Below are positions 32,250 to 43,700 of a DNA stretch of 47,548 nucleotides, piece by piece. Made by a program: the position numbers and the translations under genes. The notes beneath the pieces were generated by a model. That model ran no database searches. It worked only from the letters and a program-made list of their open reading frames with translations, and was not told the DNA's origin. Position 1 is the stretch's first letter; the number at the start of each line of letters is the position of its first letter. The stretch comes from CAZRIE01 sp964600075 (GTDB taxonomy: Bacteria; Bacteroidota; Bacteroidia; Flavobacteriales; Flavobacteriaceae): the NCBI GenBank assembly GCA_964600075.1, contig CAZRIE010000019.1:1-47548 (forward strand), given 5' to 3'.

Positions 32250-34442
32250 ATGTCAAAAAAGAATAAGAAAGCAATTAACCACAGAAAAAACGAGATTACC
32301 AAAGGAATCTTCAACATACTTGAACAAGAACCAAAAAAAACCTTCAATTATAAACAAATAGCCGCCAAACTAGGGCTGACTGAAACCAACGAACGGAACC
32401 AACTCATCAAACGCTTAGGGCAGTTGCGAGAAAGTAAAAGAATTACCGAAGAAGGTCGCGGCAACTTTAGAGCGACTGTCACAACAAAAACCTATCACAC
32501 TGGAATTGTAGACCTCACTGGGCGAGGTAATGCTTATATTGTCATTGAGGGTATGGACGATGACGTTTTTGTACCCAATAACAAATTAAAAAAAGCCTTT
32601 CACGGCGATACTGTCGAGGTCTATATCTTTCCTAGAAGAAATGGAAAAAAACTCGAAGGTGAAATTGCCAAGGTCGTCGAACGTAAGAAAACCGAATTCG
32701 TAGGTATTCTAGATCAACAGAAAACCTTTGCTTTTGTTAGAGCGACCGATTTTCGAATGTATACTGATTTTTTTATACCAAAAGGAAAAACGAAAGATGC
32801 GAAAAATGGAGATAAGGTTATTGTCAGTTTCGAAAACTGGCCCGACGATACCGATTCACCTTTTGGAACAGTAATCAAAGTACTAGGAAAACCGGGGGAG
32901 CATAATACTGAAATACATTCTATACTAGCAGAATACGGGCTGCCATATGAATTTCCAGCGGAAGTTGAGCGCTTTGCGGATACTTTAGATACTTCTATAA
33001 AGAAAGAAGAGATTGCTAAAAGACGAGATATGCGAGAGGTACTTACCTTTACCATTGACCCAAAAGATGCTAAAGATTTCGACGATGCACTGTCTTTTGA
33101 AGTATTGGAAAACGGAAACTATGAAATAGGAATTCATATTGCCGATGTCTCTCATTATTTAGTACCCGATACGATTTTAGATGACGAGGCTTATGAGCGG
33201 GCAACCTCAGTATATTTGGTAGATCGGGTGGTACCGATGCTTCCAGAAGTATTATCGAACAATGCCTGTTCTCTTAGGCCTAACGAAGAAAAATATACAT
33301 TTTCGGCCATTTTCGAATTGGATAAAAATACTGAAATCAAAAACCAATGGTTCGGAAGAACTGTTATTAATTCGAACGAGCGTTTTGCCTATGAAGAAGC
33401 TCAGCATATTATCGAAACCAAGAAAGGAAATATTTCTGATGACATATCGATTAGGGAAAACGCCTATTCCGTTTCTAGCGAGGTCGTTGAGGCTACTTTA
33501 GAAATGGATAGATTGGCCAAAATTATGCGCGGCAAGCGTATGGAGCAAGGGGCAATCTCTTTTGATAAGGTAGAGGTTCGTTTTAGTTTGAATGAGAATA
33601 GTGAACCTGAAGGTGTTTATTTTAAAGAGTCAAAAGATGCGAATAAATTAATTGAGGAATTCATGCTCTTGGCTAATCGAAAAGTGGCTGAGTTTATTGG
33701 TAAACAAAAACCAAAGAAAACTTTTGTTTACCGAATTCATGACGACCCGAAGGAAGATAAATTAATAGCACTTAACGGTATTATTTCACGTTTTGGGCAT
33801 AAGATAGATTTCAAGGATAAAAAATCCATCAGTGCTTCGTTAAACCAGCTTTTAGAGGATGTAAAAGGCAAGAAAGAGCAGAATCTTGTAGATACGTTGA
33901 CTATACGAAGTATGAGTAAAGCCATTTATACAACGGAAAATATAGGACATTACGGGCTGGCTTTCGATTATTATACTCATTTTACGTCACCGATACGCCG
34001 ATATCCCGATGTGATAGTGCATCGCTTGTTACAACATTACCTCGATGGGGGTGATACGGCGAAAACAGAAGTTTATGAACAGAAATGCAAGCATTCATCA
34101 GATATGGAATATTTGGCTTCAAGCGCTGAAAGAGATTCTATAAAATACATGCAAATCAAGTTCATGCAAGATCACCAAGACCAGGAATTCGTTGGGGTCA
34201 TTAGTGGAGTGACCGAATGGGGCGTATATGTCGAGATTATTGAGAACAAATGCGAGGGTATGGTACGGATCAGTGATATAAAAGGTGATTATTATATCTT
34301 TGATGAAAAGGAGTATGCTATTGTAGGGGAACGCACCAAAAAAACATATCAATTAGGCGACGAAGTCGTGGTGATGGTCAAAAACACTGATTTGATTAAA
34401 CGTCATCTTGATTTTGCCCTGTTGGGAAAACATGAGAAATAG
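32250..34442 (+). CDS. rnr: Ribonuclease R
   Basis: The 730-residue protein has the full RNase R layout: an N-terminal helix-turn-helix (about 14-75), cold-shock domains (about 82-215), the RNB catalytic domain (about 257-580) and a C-terminal S1 domain (about 640-725, FVGVISGVTEWGVYVEI). The catalytic aspartates D270, D276, D278 and D279 lie in IDPKDAKDFDDALSF, matching the set known for E. coli RNase R. The enzyme degrades structured RNA from the 3' end. The start ATG follows the AT-rich spacer. Confidence 0.96.
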   Translation: MSKKNKKAINHRKNEITKGIFNILEQEPKKTFNYKQIAAKLGLTETNERNQLIKRLGQLRESKRITEEGRGNFRATVTTKTYHTGIVDLTGRGNAYIVIEGMDDDVFVPNNKLKKAFHGDTVEVYIFPRRNGKKLEGEIAKVVERKKTEFVGILDQQKTFAFVRATDFRMYTDFFIPKGKTKDAKNGDKVIVSFENWPDDTDSPFGTVIKVLGKPGEHNTEIHSILAEYGLPYEFPAEVERFADTLDTSIKKEEIAKRRDMREVLTFTIDPKDAKDFDDALSFEVLENGNYEIGIHIADVSHYLVPDTILDDEAYERATSVYLVDRVVPMLPEVLSNNACSLRPNEEKYTFSAIFELDKNTEIKNQWFGRTVINSNERFAYEEAQHIIETKKGNISDDISIRENAYSVSSEVVEATLEMDRLAKIMRGKRMEQGAISFDKVEVRFSLNENSEPEGVYFKESKDANKLIEEFMLLANRKVAEFIGKQKPKKTFVYRIHDDPKEDKLIALNGIISRFGHKIDFKDKKSISASLNQLLEDVKGKKEQNLVDTLTIRSMSKAIYTTENIGHYGLAFDYYTHFTSPIRRYPDVIVHRLLQHYLDGGDTAKTEVYEQKCKHSSDMEYLASSAERDSIKYMQIKFMQDHQDQEFVGVISGVTEWGVYVEIIENKCEGMVRISDIKGDYYIFDEKEYAIVGERTKKTYQLGDEVVVMVKNTDLIKRHLDFALLGKHEK

Positions 34443-34500
34443 GCAATTTTTTGGAATAGATTTTGTTTATAGAATAACAAGTCAACCTAAAAGGTATATC

Positions 34501-35181
34501 ATGAAACAGTTCGTGTTGCTTGCCGTTGTTTTTCTTGGGTTTCAAATACTATGGGCCCAAGACTCAAAGATGAGCCAAGACCTTACCAAGTTCACAGAAG
34601 TGAAGGCTTTTGATGGTATTTCGGTAAACCTTATAAAGTCCGAAGTTAACAAAGCGGTCATTACAGGCGCTAACATTCAAAAAGTCGCTATTGTAAATAA
34701 TAGCGGCGTATTGAAAATACGCATGCAAATCGATAAGATATTTAGTGGTTATCGCACTTTCGTCGACTTATATTATACCGAGAAACTTGTTGTCATAGAT
34801 GTTAACGAAGACGCTAGAATTTCTTCTAAAGAAACGATCAAACAAGATGTACTGGAGCTAAAAGCGCAAGAAGGGGGTGAACTCGACATCAATACCGAAG
34901 TTGAACAGTTATTAATAAAAACGGTAACTGGTGGTGTAATTAAAACCTCGGGCACTTCAGACTTGCAAGATGTTGCCATTAATACCGGAGGTATCTATAA
35001 GGGTAAGGAGCTAAAGACCAAATTTTCAACGGTCAATGTAAATGCGGGATCCAGCGCTGAAATTTATGCTTCGGATTATGTAAAGGCTACGGTCAAGGCA
35101 GGTGGGGAAGTATTGGTCTATGGAGACCCAACTAAGATGGATGAAAAAACCGTTTTCGGAGGCAAGGTTACAAGAATGTAA
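34501..35181 (+). CDS. Secreted head GIN domain (DUF2807) protein
   Basis: From ATG 34501 the protein has 226 residues with a signal peptide (MKQFVLLAVVFLGFQILWAQ). A longer frame from 34408 overlaps rnr and is not signal-like. The body is a right-handed beta-solenoid-like repeat region typical of DUF2807: FDGISVNLIKSE, VDLYYTEKLVVIDVNEDARI, then repeated short strands ending VYGDPTKMDEKTVFGGKVTRM. The family is widespread in Bacteroidota and is thought to be periplasmic or surface located, with no defined role. Confidence 0.88.
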   Translation: MKQFVLLAVVFLGFQILWAQDSKMSQDLTKFTEVKAFDGISVNLIKSEVNKAVITGANIQKVAIVNNSGVLKIRMQIDKIFSGYRTFVDLYYTEKLVVIDVNEDARISSKETIKQDVLELKAQEGGELDINTEVEQLLIKTVTGGVIKTSGTSDLQDVAINTGGIYKGKELKTKFSTVNVNAGSSAEIYASDYVKATVKAGGEVLVYGDPTKMDEKTVFGGKVTRM

Positions 35182-35280
35182 TCAGAAAATGGATTATTAG
35201 AGGAATAGGTTTTTAATATAAATTTTAGATTAGACGAGTTAATAGGATGCTTTTCCGAATAGCTATTAACCATTAACAAA

Positions 35281-35967
35281 ATGATTGACGATATACAGGC
35301 AGCGATTCCATTGGGCTTTTTATTAAGCTTTATGATTGGGCCTGTTTTTTTTGTGCTTTTACAAACCAGTGCTATAAAAGGTTTTCGAGCCGCATTGGTT
35401 TTTGATTTTGGTGTAATCATTGCCGATGCTATTTTTTTAACAATTGCCTATTTTAGTAGTTTTCAGCTTTTGGAAAACCTAAGTAATCAGCCTGGTCTTT
35501 ATGTATTTGGCGGTGTTATTCTTTTGGTCTATGGTATTACTACTTTCTTAAAAAAACCACCTCAGAAATTAGATCCAAATTTAAGGGCAAGCAAAAGTGA
35601 TTACTTAAGTCTTTTTGTGAAAGGGTTCTTACTTAATTTTATTAACATTGGTGTTCTTGTTTTTTGGCTTGGAATTATTATTGTAGTTGGCCCTAGCCTT
35701 GATAATGACCCAAAAAGAATTGTCATCTTTTTTTCAGGAATGATGGGCGCCTATTTCGTTACTGATGTTTTTAAAATCCTTCTTGCCAAACAATTAAAGC
35801 GAAAATTGACTCCAGAAAGAATACACCTCATCAAAAAAGGACTTGGAATTATTCTTATTATTTGCGGTATTGTACTAATTATAAAGGGATTTTTGCCAAA
35901 AGACAAGTTTAATATTGAAGAGGGTATTGAGCGCATTGAACTAGGCCATTTCAATTCTCCGTCATGA
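35281..35967 (+). CDS. LysE family amino-acid exporter
   Basis: The 228-residue protein has six hydrophobic segments and the family start AAIPLGFLLSFMIGPVFFVL, followed by QTSAIKGFRAALVFDFGVI and later FLLNFINIGVLVFWLG. It should export a small amino acid or similar metabolite across the inner membrane, but the substrate cannot be told. Its stop codon lies in a perfect 12-bp palindrome, CCGTCATGACGG (35959-35970). Confidence 0.9.
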   Translation: MIDDIQAAIPLGFLLSFMIGPVFFVLLQTSAIKGFRAALVFDFGVIIADAIFLTIAYFSSFQLLENLSNQPGLYVFGGVILLVYGITTFLKKPPQKLDPNLRASKSDYLSLFVKGFLLNFINIGVLVFWLGIIIVVGPSLDNDPKRIVIFFSGMMGAYFVTDVFKILLAKQLKRKLTPERIHLIKKGLGIILIICGIVLIIKGFLPKDKFNIEEGIERIELGHFNSPS

Positions 35968-36167
35968 CGGATACTTCTACAATTTCCTGATTTAAAGACC
36001 TTATCCTCGTGGAAATTGGCTTACAATTCTACATCGTCTAGTCCTGAAATTTCCGGTGGAGGTAGATACCGTATCCTTAAAAAGTAAAAAACCCCATTAC
36101 CTGAAGTGTTGGAGGTATCGAGCGCGCCTAAACATCGGGGATTACCATTACGTAATATATACAAAAC

Positions 36168-36191
36168 AAAAAACCCTCGTATTCACGAAGG
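36168..36191 (-). terminator. Intrinsic terminator of tRNA-Cys
   Basis: On the minus strand CCTTCGT-GAAT-ACGAGGG forms a 7-bp stem with one G-T pair, followed by TTTTTTG. It lies 9 bp downstream of the tRNA 3' end. Confidence 0.8.
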
Positions 36192-36200
36192 TTTTAGTTG

Positions 36201-36271
36201 AGGCATCGAACGGATTCGAACCGTTGTACAAGCTTTTGCAGAGCTGCGCCTAGCCACTCGGCCACGATGCC
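36201..36271 (-). tRNA. tRNA-Cys (anticodon GCA)
   Basis: The minus strand from 36271 reads GGCATCGTGGCCGAGTGGCT and can be folded into a full cloverleaf. The acceptor stem pairs GGCATCG (36271-36265) with CGATGCC (36208-36202). The anticodon loop CTGCAAA carries GCA. The T arm is ACGG-TTCGAAT-CCGT. The discriminator base is U, as expected for tRNA-Cys. CCA is not encoded. Confidence 0.96.
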
Positions 36272-36314
36272 ATTTTCAACTGCAAAGGTAGGTTGTTTTT
36301 AGATATTGAAAAAT

Positions 36315-36677
36315 TTAAAACCTTCTTTTTTCTTTAAGCACGACCGTGACTTTTTCCACGTCACCCCCAATGGGCGGATTGATTTTGGAAACCGAAACCT
36401 GAGCCTTGTTGATGATTGCTATTTCATCAAAAATTCGCGCGACGATACGTTTTCCTACATGTTCGAGTAACTTGGAGGGCGTATTCATTTCCTCCTTTAC
36501 GATATGGTTGATGTGAACATAGTCTACGGTATCGGATAATCGATCGGAGAGAGAGGCTTTTGATAGATTGGCGTTTACCGAAACATCAACGCGGTATTCA
36601 CTTCCGATGGCGGTCTCTTCCTTCAAACAGCCATGGTGGGCATATACCCGAATATTGTCAACTTTTACTTTTCCCAA
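36315..36677 (-). CDS. folB: Dihydroneopterin aldolase
   Basis: The 120-residue protein matches FolB: VYAHHGCLKEETAIGSEYRVD with the substrate-binding Glu (E20/E21), Y53 (DYVHI), LLEHVGKRI, and the catalytic lysine K98 in VSVSKINPPIGG. It converts dihydroneopterin to 6-hydroxymethyl-dihydropterin and glycolaldehyde in folate synthesis. It lies just upstream of the tRNA-Cys gene on the same strand and may share its transcript. Confidence 0.95.
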   Translation of the reverse strand: MGKVKVDNIRVYAHHGCLKEETAIGSEYRVDVSVNANLSKASLSDRLSDTVDYVHINHIVKEEMNTPSKLLEHVGKRIVARIFDEIAIINKAQVSVSKINPPIGGDVEKVTVVLKEKRRF

Positions 36678-36789
36678 GACAATAAATGTTTGTACAAACT
36701 TATGGCAATCCTCTGAGAAAAGAGCGTAGTAAGTTTTAAAGTTTATTTGAGAAGATTATTTAGCCTATACCGTTTAATCGAACAGCTGT

Positions 36790-37743
36790 TTAATAGGTGC
36801 AACGACAATTACTAAGCCCTTGGAATAGGTCTACGCCGATAGTAACCACATGGGTACCCGTACTGTAAGTGATAATTTCATTCAGAATAATCTGGTAGGA
36901 GTATCCAAAATAGAAATTGTTTTTTTTCAGACCGGCAAAGGGTGCAATATATAATGGGTCGCCGATCTGGTCGTTCAAGAACCGATAGTTTACTCCCACA
37001 TAATAATAATCTTCAAAATCGTACCACCTGAACTTTAGGTTCAAATCTGTTTCAGACCGCCCGTCACTTTCGAATATCTTAAACAATAACGATGGTTCTA
37101 TTTCGAGGTTGGTATTTTTGTTTTTGCGATAACGATATCCGGTATATACATAGTAGTTTCTTAACGCGTTAGGTTCGTCGGGATCGAATGTTAGGTTCTG
37201 AGGATCTTTGGCCAATAGGTTAGAGGCGTTCGCACTTAAGTAAAACTTTCCATAGCGATACATAGCTCCGACATCAAAGTTGTGGTTAGTGGTCTGACGG
37301 TTATTGATAACACCTGGGTCGAGGTTGGCATCTATAAACTCATCAATATCTATTCTGAACTGATTGAAATTATAGGAAATACCGAAAGATAAAAACTCGT
37401 CGTCGTAACGATCTAATGTCAAATGGTGCGCAAAAGACATTCGGGCACCTTGTTGTTTTGTGTATCCATTTTTATCATTGTATAAAAATATACCAACGCC
37501 CGACTTTTCGCCCAAGCGCATATCGGCGGCCAATGACTGTGTTTGCGGCGCATCTTTGATTCCAACCCACTGGGTGAGGCCGTTAAGCCTTATTTTCACA
37601 TGGTCTCCAATACCTGCATAGACCGGCGACAAAACGAACGGGTTGTCTGCCAAGTATTGTGACAGTTGGGGCGAGTTGAGCTCCTGACCTTTAGATGCAA
37701 TCGCGCTCGATAAGAGCAGCAAGGTCAATATGAATTTGCGCAT
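36790..37743 (-). CDS. PorP/SprF family type IX secretion system membrane protein
   Basis: From ATG 37743 the protein has 317 residues with a signal peptide (MRKFILTLLLLSSAIASKGQ). A longer frame up to 37806 overlaps the adhesin gene and is not signal-like. It begins after cleavage with ELNSPQLSQYLADNPFVLSP, the PorP/SprF signature, and continues as an outer-membrane beta-barrel with alternating aromatic strands (FYFGYSYQIILNEI). SprF-type proteins help type IX secretion and surface attachment of a specific partner adhesin. Here that partner is the upstream giant protein, 19 bp away on the same strand. Confidence 0.93.
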   Translation of the reverse strand: MRKFILTLLLLSSAIASKGQELNSPQLSQYLADNPFVLSPVYAGIGDHVKIRLNGLTQWVGIKDAPQTQSLAADMRLGEKSGVGIFLYNDKNGYTKQQGARMSFAHHLTLDRYDDEFLSFGISYNFNQFRIDIDEFIDANLDPGVINNRQTTNHNFDVGAMYRYGKFYLSANASNLLAKDPQNLTFDPDEPNALRNYYVYTGYRYRKNKNTNLEIEPSLLFKIFESDGRSETDLNLKFRWYDFEDYYYVGVNYRFLNDQIGDPLYIAPFAGLKKNNFYFGYSYQIILNEIITYSTGTHVVTIGVDLFQGLSNCRCTY

Positions 37744-37762
37744 GGTACTGTAGGTTAAGTTT

Positions 37763-40700
37763 TTATCGATATAGGGTAAAGTGTCCAACAAACTCTCTGT
37801 CGTCATTCTCGCCGTTGAGTTTTATAGTGTACCAGTAATCTCCGGTGGGTAGTTCGGTTTGCTTGTAAAAACCGTCCCATCCGCGATCGCCCTGGCCTAT
37901 TCGGTACACCTCTCTACCATAACGATCAAATATGATGGTTAGTATCTCCGGAAAGCCTTCATCGTTCCGTGGTTTCCAGTACTCGTTTTCACCATCTCCA
38001 TTAGGGGTAAAGAAGTTCGGAATCTCGATATCGATGAATTCCATATCGATGCTAGCAGTGGCCTCACACCCGTTTTCATCGACCACGGTAACGACATAAG
38101 TATCCGTACGGTTGATAAAATAGGTGTTGTCTGAACCGTTGTTCACATCACCAAAAAAGATAGTATAGGCTTCTTTGCCGCCTGCAACTGTCGCCGTTAT
38201 CTCATTGATATTGGTCTGGTCAACGGTTATGGTCAACGGTTCAAAATCTTCGATTTCAAAATCATGGGTTGTAACACAACCGTTTGCATGCGAGATTGCA
38301 ATATAGTGCGTGCCTGGAGCGATATCCCTAAAATAAGGGTTCAGTTGCATATCGCCCGGATCTGTAGAATCCAAACCGTAAAGAACTTCGTCTACGATAC
38401 TGGTATCCTCCAAAGCAATATTTATATAGTTATTGGGAATATCACCATTACAGCCATATACTGGCTCAACCGTGGCACTGAGATTTACGCCTGGATCTAC
38501 TGTTAGGGATACGTTTTCTTCACAGCCCATGACATCTCTTACAAATATGATGTAACTACCCGCCGCCAGATTGGATAGGTTGGTCCTGTCCTGTACGAAA
38601 TTGGTTTCGCTGCTCAATCGTGTACTGTATGGAGCAGTTCCTCCAGCGATTGTCAACTCAATGGAGCCATTTTCTTCCCCCTCGCAGACCTCCGGCAGAG
38701 CTATTGCAGAAACGTCTAAAACATCAGGTTCGACAATTGTATATTGAAGCTCTATGAAACAACCATTGCTGTCTTGCGCGATTACCGTATATGTGATTCC
38801 GCTTGGCGAACCTTCCAAATCGGTAAATACATTTTCCTCATCGAACTTATTAAGGTTTGGTGAAATAGCATATTGGTAAGGGGCTACACCACCTTCTAGC
38901 TCGACCGTAATCGTTCCGTCATTGGCACCGAAGCAACTTACATTTGTAAAATCGTTCGGATCGATTATCGATAATGTCTCCGGTTCAGTTATTATCACTT
39001 CTTCCGCAGGAGCGGTACAATCGTCGCTGGTAACGTTGACATAGTAAGTGCCTTCGGACAATCCGCTAAACTCACCATTGTTTTGTGCCGCACCGGTAAC
39101 GCTGTTTGTCAATGCAGCATCTGTAAACAGCTCGTACATATAATTTCCAAGCCCGCCATCTGCCTCTGCATAAATTACAGCAGTGTTTTCGCCATTACAG
39201 TTGATTACTGCAGCCGAACTGTCTACAATTAGGGTCAATGGCTCGATGACATCTTCTTCTATTGAATTCGACAATGCCGCGGTACAAAGGTTGATAGCGT
39301 CCCTAACATAGTAACTATAAATACCGGCGCTCATAATACCGCTTAATGGCAGATTTACACTGTTTCCGGTCATAGAAACCCAAGTGGCATCGTCAATACT
39401 GTATTCGTATGTTCCAGTGCCGCCTGTTGCGCTCAATTCAAATTCAACACCTGTCACGCAGGTCAGCGGGCTTGTTCTGATCAATTGTGCTTCCACTTCT
39501 GTCGGGTTTACGATTTCAACAATAGATGTCTCGTCAGAGCAACTTACGTCGTCCGTGACCGTGATGCTATAGAAACCGGCCGCCAGGCCATTGAAGGCAT
39601 TAACATTTTGTAGAGCGGAAGTCTGTAAGAGGCTACTTCCGGCCAAATCATTGTATCTGTTCAATCGATATTGATACACAGGCGTAACGTTCCTGGCATT
39701 GATCGATGCGGTTACACTAGCCGTGTTTTCATCAAAACAAGTCAATGGTGTATCGGCAATGGTCGCCACAATATCATCGGGTCGAATCAAATCTATGTTG
39801 TCCGAAAGCACACATCCAAAGGCATCTGTAATCGTAACATGGAAACTACCTGCAGACAATCCTTCGAAAATGAAAGCTTCGACATTGGTTTCAGTGTAAG
39901 TTTGGGAGGTCGTGTCGTCAAGAACTATAGTGTAAGGCCCTTCACCCCCAGTCGGATCTATCAGAATCCTACCTTGGTCGTTCGAACAGCTTACACTTGA
40001 CTCTTCACGAATAGTAGCCGTTATTGGTGCGCTGGGCGCAAGCACTGTAATTACATTGGAATCATCCTCACATAGAGGCGCATCGGTTGCAGTAACCCTT
40101 AAATAATATACTCCTCCGGGAAGGTTAGTAATTGGAGGCAAGGCTGCAACGGTATTTCCAGTTCCGCTGAATCCGGCACCCACTATAGGATTGTCATTGA
40201 TGTCATAGACTTGATAGGCGTAGTTGCCCGTATAATCGTTTATGGCAATACTAAAACTTCCATCATCGACACCGTTGTTCAGACATTCCTCATCGGTCAA
40301 TTTGGTCGCGATTACCTCAATAACATCCGGGTCGTCAATGGTATGTACCGTTTCAATAACACAACCAGTATCCAAATTGGTAATGGAAACGCGATAGTTT
40401 CCAAATTCCAGAGCGGTAAATGTTTCCGGATTATTTGTAGAAGTTGTTGTTTGTGAGTAAGCTACATTGATTCCAGTTACGGTATATTCCAAGTTTGGTG
40501 TGGGACCTGACGGTGTTACCGTTACGCCGACCTCAATTTGGGCATTATTCAAAGGTGCACAAGCTGCATCTTGAGTGGTTGTAACCGTTGGGCCATTAAT
40601 CTCTACGAATGGCAGCACCGTTTCAGTAGTGGATAGCGCAGAACATCCCGCATCGTCGTAGACTCGTATTTCATAGTCCCCGCCTGCACCGTCAGTTTCA

Positions 40701-43700
40701 AAATAGGCTGTATTTGGGCCGTCTTGTACGACGCTTCCATCACGTATAAATACATAGCGCACAAAGGTATTCGTGCCACCTGATGCATTCACAAAAGATA
40801 TGTTTGCGTTGTTCGTGTTGTTACCATTTGTACATCCGTACTGGACAATATCAATAGGATTAACCGTGATAATGTCTGATTCTGTAATAGTCACATCGGT
40901 AGTGACGACGCAATTGTTCGCGCCCCTTGCCTCTATAGTATAGGTAATCCCTGCGATGGAGCCTTCCAGGCTGTTGAATACAGCAGAGGTGGCGTTCGAA
41001 GATGTCGCCGCGATGGGAAAAGTCGCCGAGCTACCTGGCCCTAAAATAATCATGAATGTATATGGGCCGACACCATTGTCGGTAACGCTCATTGAAATTG
41101 TTCCGTCATCTGCACCGTTACAGGTCACGTCAGTAAGGGTATCTACATTCAGTATTGGCAGTACGGCATCTTCAAGCCTTTGGGTTATATCGGTAGGACA
41201 TCCCTGTGCCGCATCTTGATCGGTCACGGTAAAGAGGTAGTCGCCCACTTGGTCCATACCGTTGAATATTCCGGTGGAATTTAAGACTACCGTGAATCCG
41301 TCTGGATAGGTAACGGAGTAATCGAAGTTCCCCGAACCACCGTTCTGTATGATGGTTATCTCGCCTCCCGGAGTGGCCGAGCAGTCGATAGTTTTTACAA
41401 CAGTTGCCAAGGGCACGATAGGTTCGTAAAGTATTTCGGCCGTTGTTGTAAAGGTACACGTCCACTGGTCGGTTACCTGTACCTGATAGCTGCCGTTATC
41501 CAGGCCGGTGAAGACCCTTGTGTTTTGAGGCGCGCCGGTAGGCGTACCGTTCTTTATCAGTTGATAGGTATAGTTGCTTCCCTGTCCACCCGTTATGCCC
41601 GCCGTCACTTCGATCTCTCCCTCGAAATTGGTACAGTTGGGCTGGTTGATCTGTATTGATGCGTTGATCGGTGTTGGATCGGCAAGAACAATAGCGTTCT
41701 GTACTTCACGCTGGCAACCGTTTTGGTCGATGACCCATGCCTGATAGGTTCCCGGGGCGAGGTTGTCGAACCTAGGTCCGGTAACGAAACTGGCCGCGGA
41801 CGCCGGGGCAACGATTCCGACATAATAGTCGTAACCTCCCCATCCGCCGAGAACGTCGATAATCTCGATAACACCGTCGTTACCTACACAGGTAATCGGG
41901 TCGACATTGGTATTTGCCGTGATTAGGGAGTTAGGCCCCGCAATGGTGAACGGTTCGGAAGATACGCACGAAGGATCGGAATCCTGGGTAACCTCGACAC
42001 GGTACTCCCCTGCACCTATGGCAAATGGTACTGTTGGCCCTACATTGGCCGAGACACCGTTGGCGCCTACGATAAGTACGTCATCGCCAATGGCGGCCGT
42101 ACCCTGTGAATTATAGATCTGCCATGTAAACCCATTGGTATAGGGGCTCACGGGGTCGTTTATGGTAAAGCTTACCGAGCCGTCGTCTCCGAAGCAGACG
42201 ACATCCACGGTAGTGGCATCTATTTCGAAGGTATTGGGATCTTCGATTTCGAAAGCTGTTTGAACTAAACATCCGGTATCGGTGTTGGTCACGGTAACTT
42301 CGTAGTTGCCGATGCCCAACGAACCGAATACGTTGGAAACTTGGTTCAACGAACTGTACGCGTTGTCGGTACCCACTACGGAATACTCAATATTCGGTGT
42401 TCCGGTGACCGGGTTCAGGGTAATCCCTATGGATACCTGCGCATCGTTGCCCGGGTTACAGGTAACACTATTATCGATAGTCACGGACGGGTCGGTGATC
42501 TCGACGAACGGCAAGATGGTAGCTGTCGTTGTTCCGGTACATCCGTTGTCATCGTATACATTGATGATATAGGTTCCGCCAATGGTATTGGTTTCCGTGT
42601 AGACGGTGTTCGTCCCGTCCTGTACGGTTACGTCATCCCCTGTTGCGGGGGTTCCCTGGTCGTTTATGAACTCGTAGCGCACGTAGGTGCTCGAACCGCC
42701 GCTGACACTCGCAACGCTTATGCTCGCATTGTTCGGGTTGTTGCCAATGGTACAGGCGAAATCCACGATCGGATCTAGTGTTACGGCCATGGCTACCGGC
42801 TCGCCGATGACGATCCCGGCGATGTCGAACGTACAGCCGTTGGTTCCCGTTCCGGTCACGGTATAGGTAGCGGCCGGAAGGTCCTCGAAGGTGTTCGTGG
42901 CGCCGTTGAAGCTTCCTGCTGCGGGCGAGATGCTGTAGGTCAACGGATTGATGCCGTTGTCGGTCTCGGTAAGGGTGATCGTACCGTCCGAAGCACCGTT
43001 GCACGTAATGTCAATATGGGCTTCCGTAAATACTGGGGTAACGGCAGGTTCAAGACGCTGCGTAATCGTGGTACTACATGCGTGCCCTACGGTCTGATCG
43101 GTCACGGTAAAGAGGTAGTCGCCCACTTGGTCCATACCGTTGAATATTCCGGTGGAATTTAAGACTACCGTGAATCCGTCTGGATAGGTAACGGAGTAAT
43201 CGAAGTTCCCCGAACCACCGTTCTGTATGATGGTTATCTCGCCTCCCGGAGTGGCCGAGCAGTCGATAGTTTTTACAACAGTTGCCAAGGGCACGATAGG
43301 TTCGTAAAGTATTTCGGCCGTTGTTGTAAAGGTACACGTCCACTGGTCGGTTACCTGTACCTGATAGCTGCCGTTATCCAGGCCGGTGAAGACCCTTGTG
43401 TTTTGAGGCGCGCCGGTAGGCGTACCGTTCTTTATCAGTTGATAGGTATAGTTGCTTCCCTGTCCACCCGTTATGCCCGCCGTCACTTCGATCTCTCCCT
43501 CGAAATTGGTACAGTTGGGCTGGTTGATCTGTATTGATGCGTTGATCGGTGTTGGATCGGCAAGAACAATAGCGTTCTGTACTTCACGCTGGCAACCGTT
43601 TTGGTCGATGACCCATGCCTGATAGGTTCCCGGGGCGAGGTTGTCGAACCTAGGTCCGGTAACGAAACTGGCCGCGGACGCCGGGGCAACGATTCCGACA

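Noticed and set aside
36056..36253. 65-codon frame on the plus strand overlapping the tRNA
   Set aside because: It runs across the tRNA-Cys gene and its terminator on the opposite strand and has no protein-like features.
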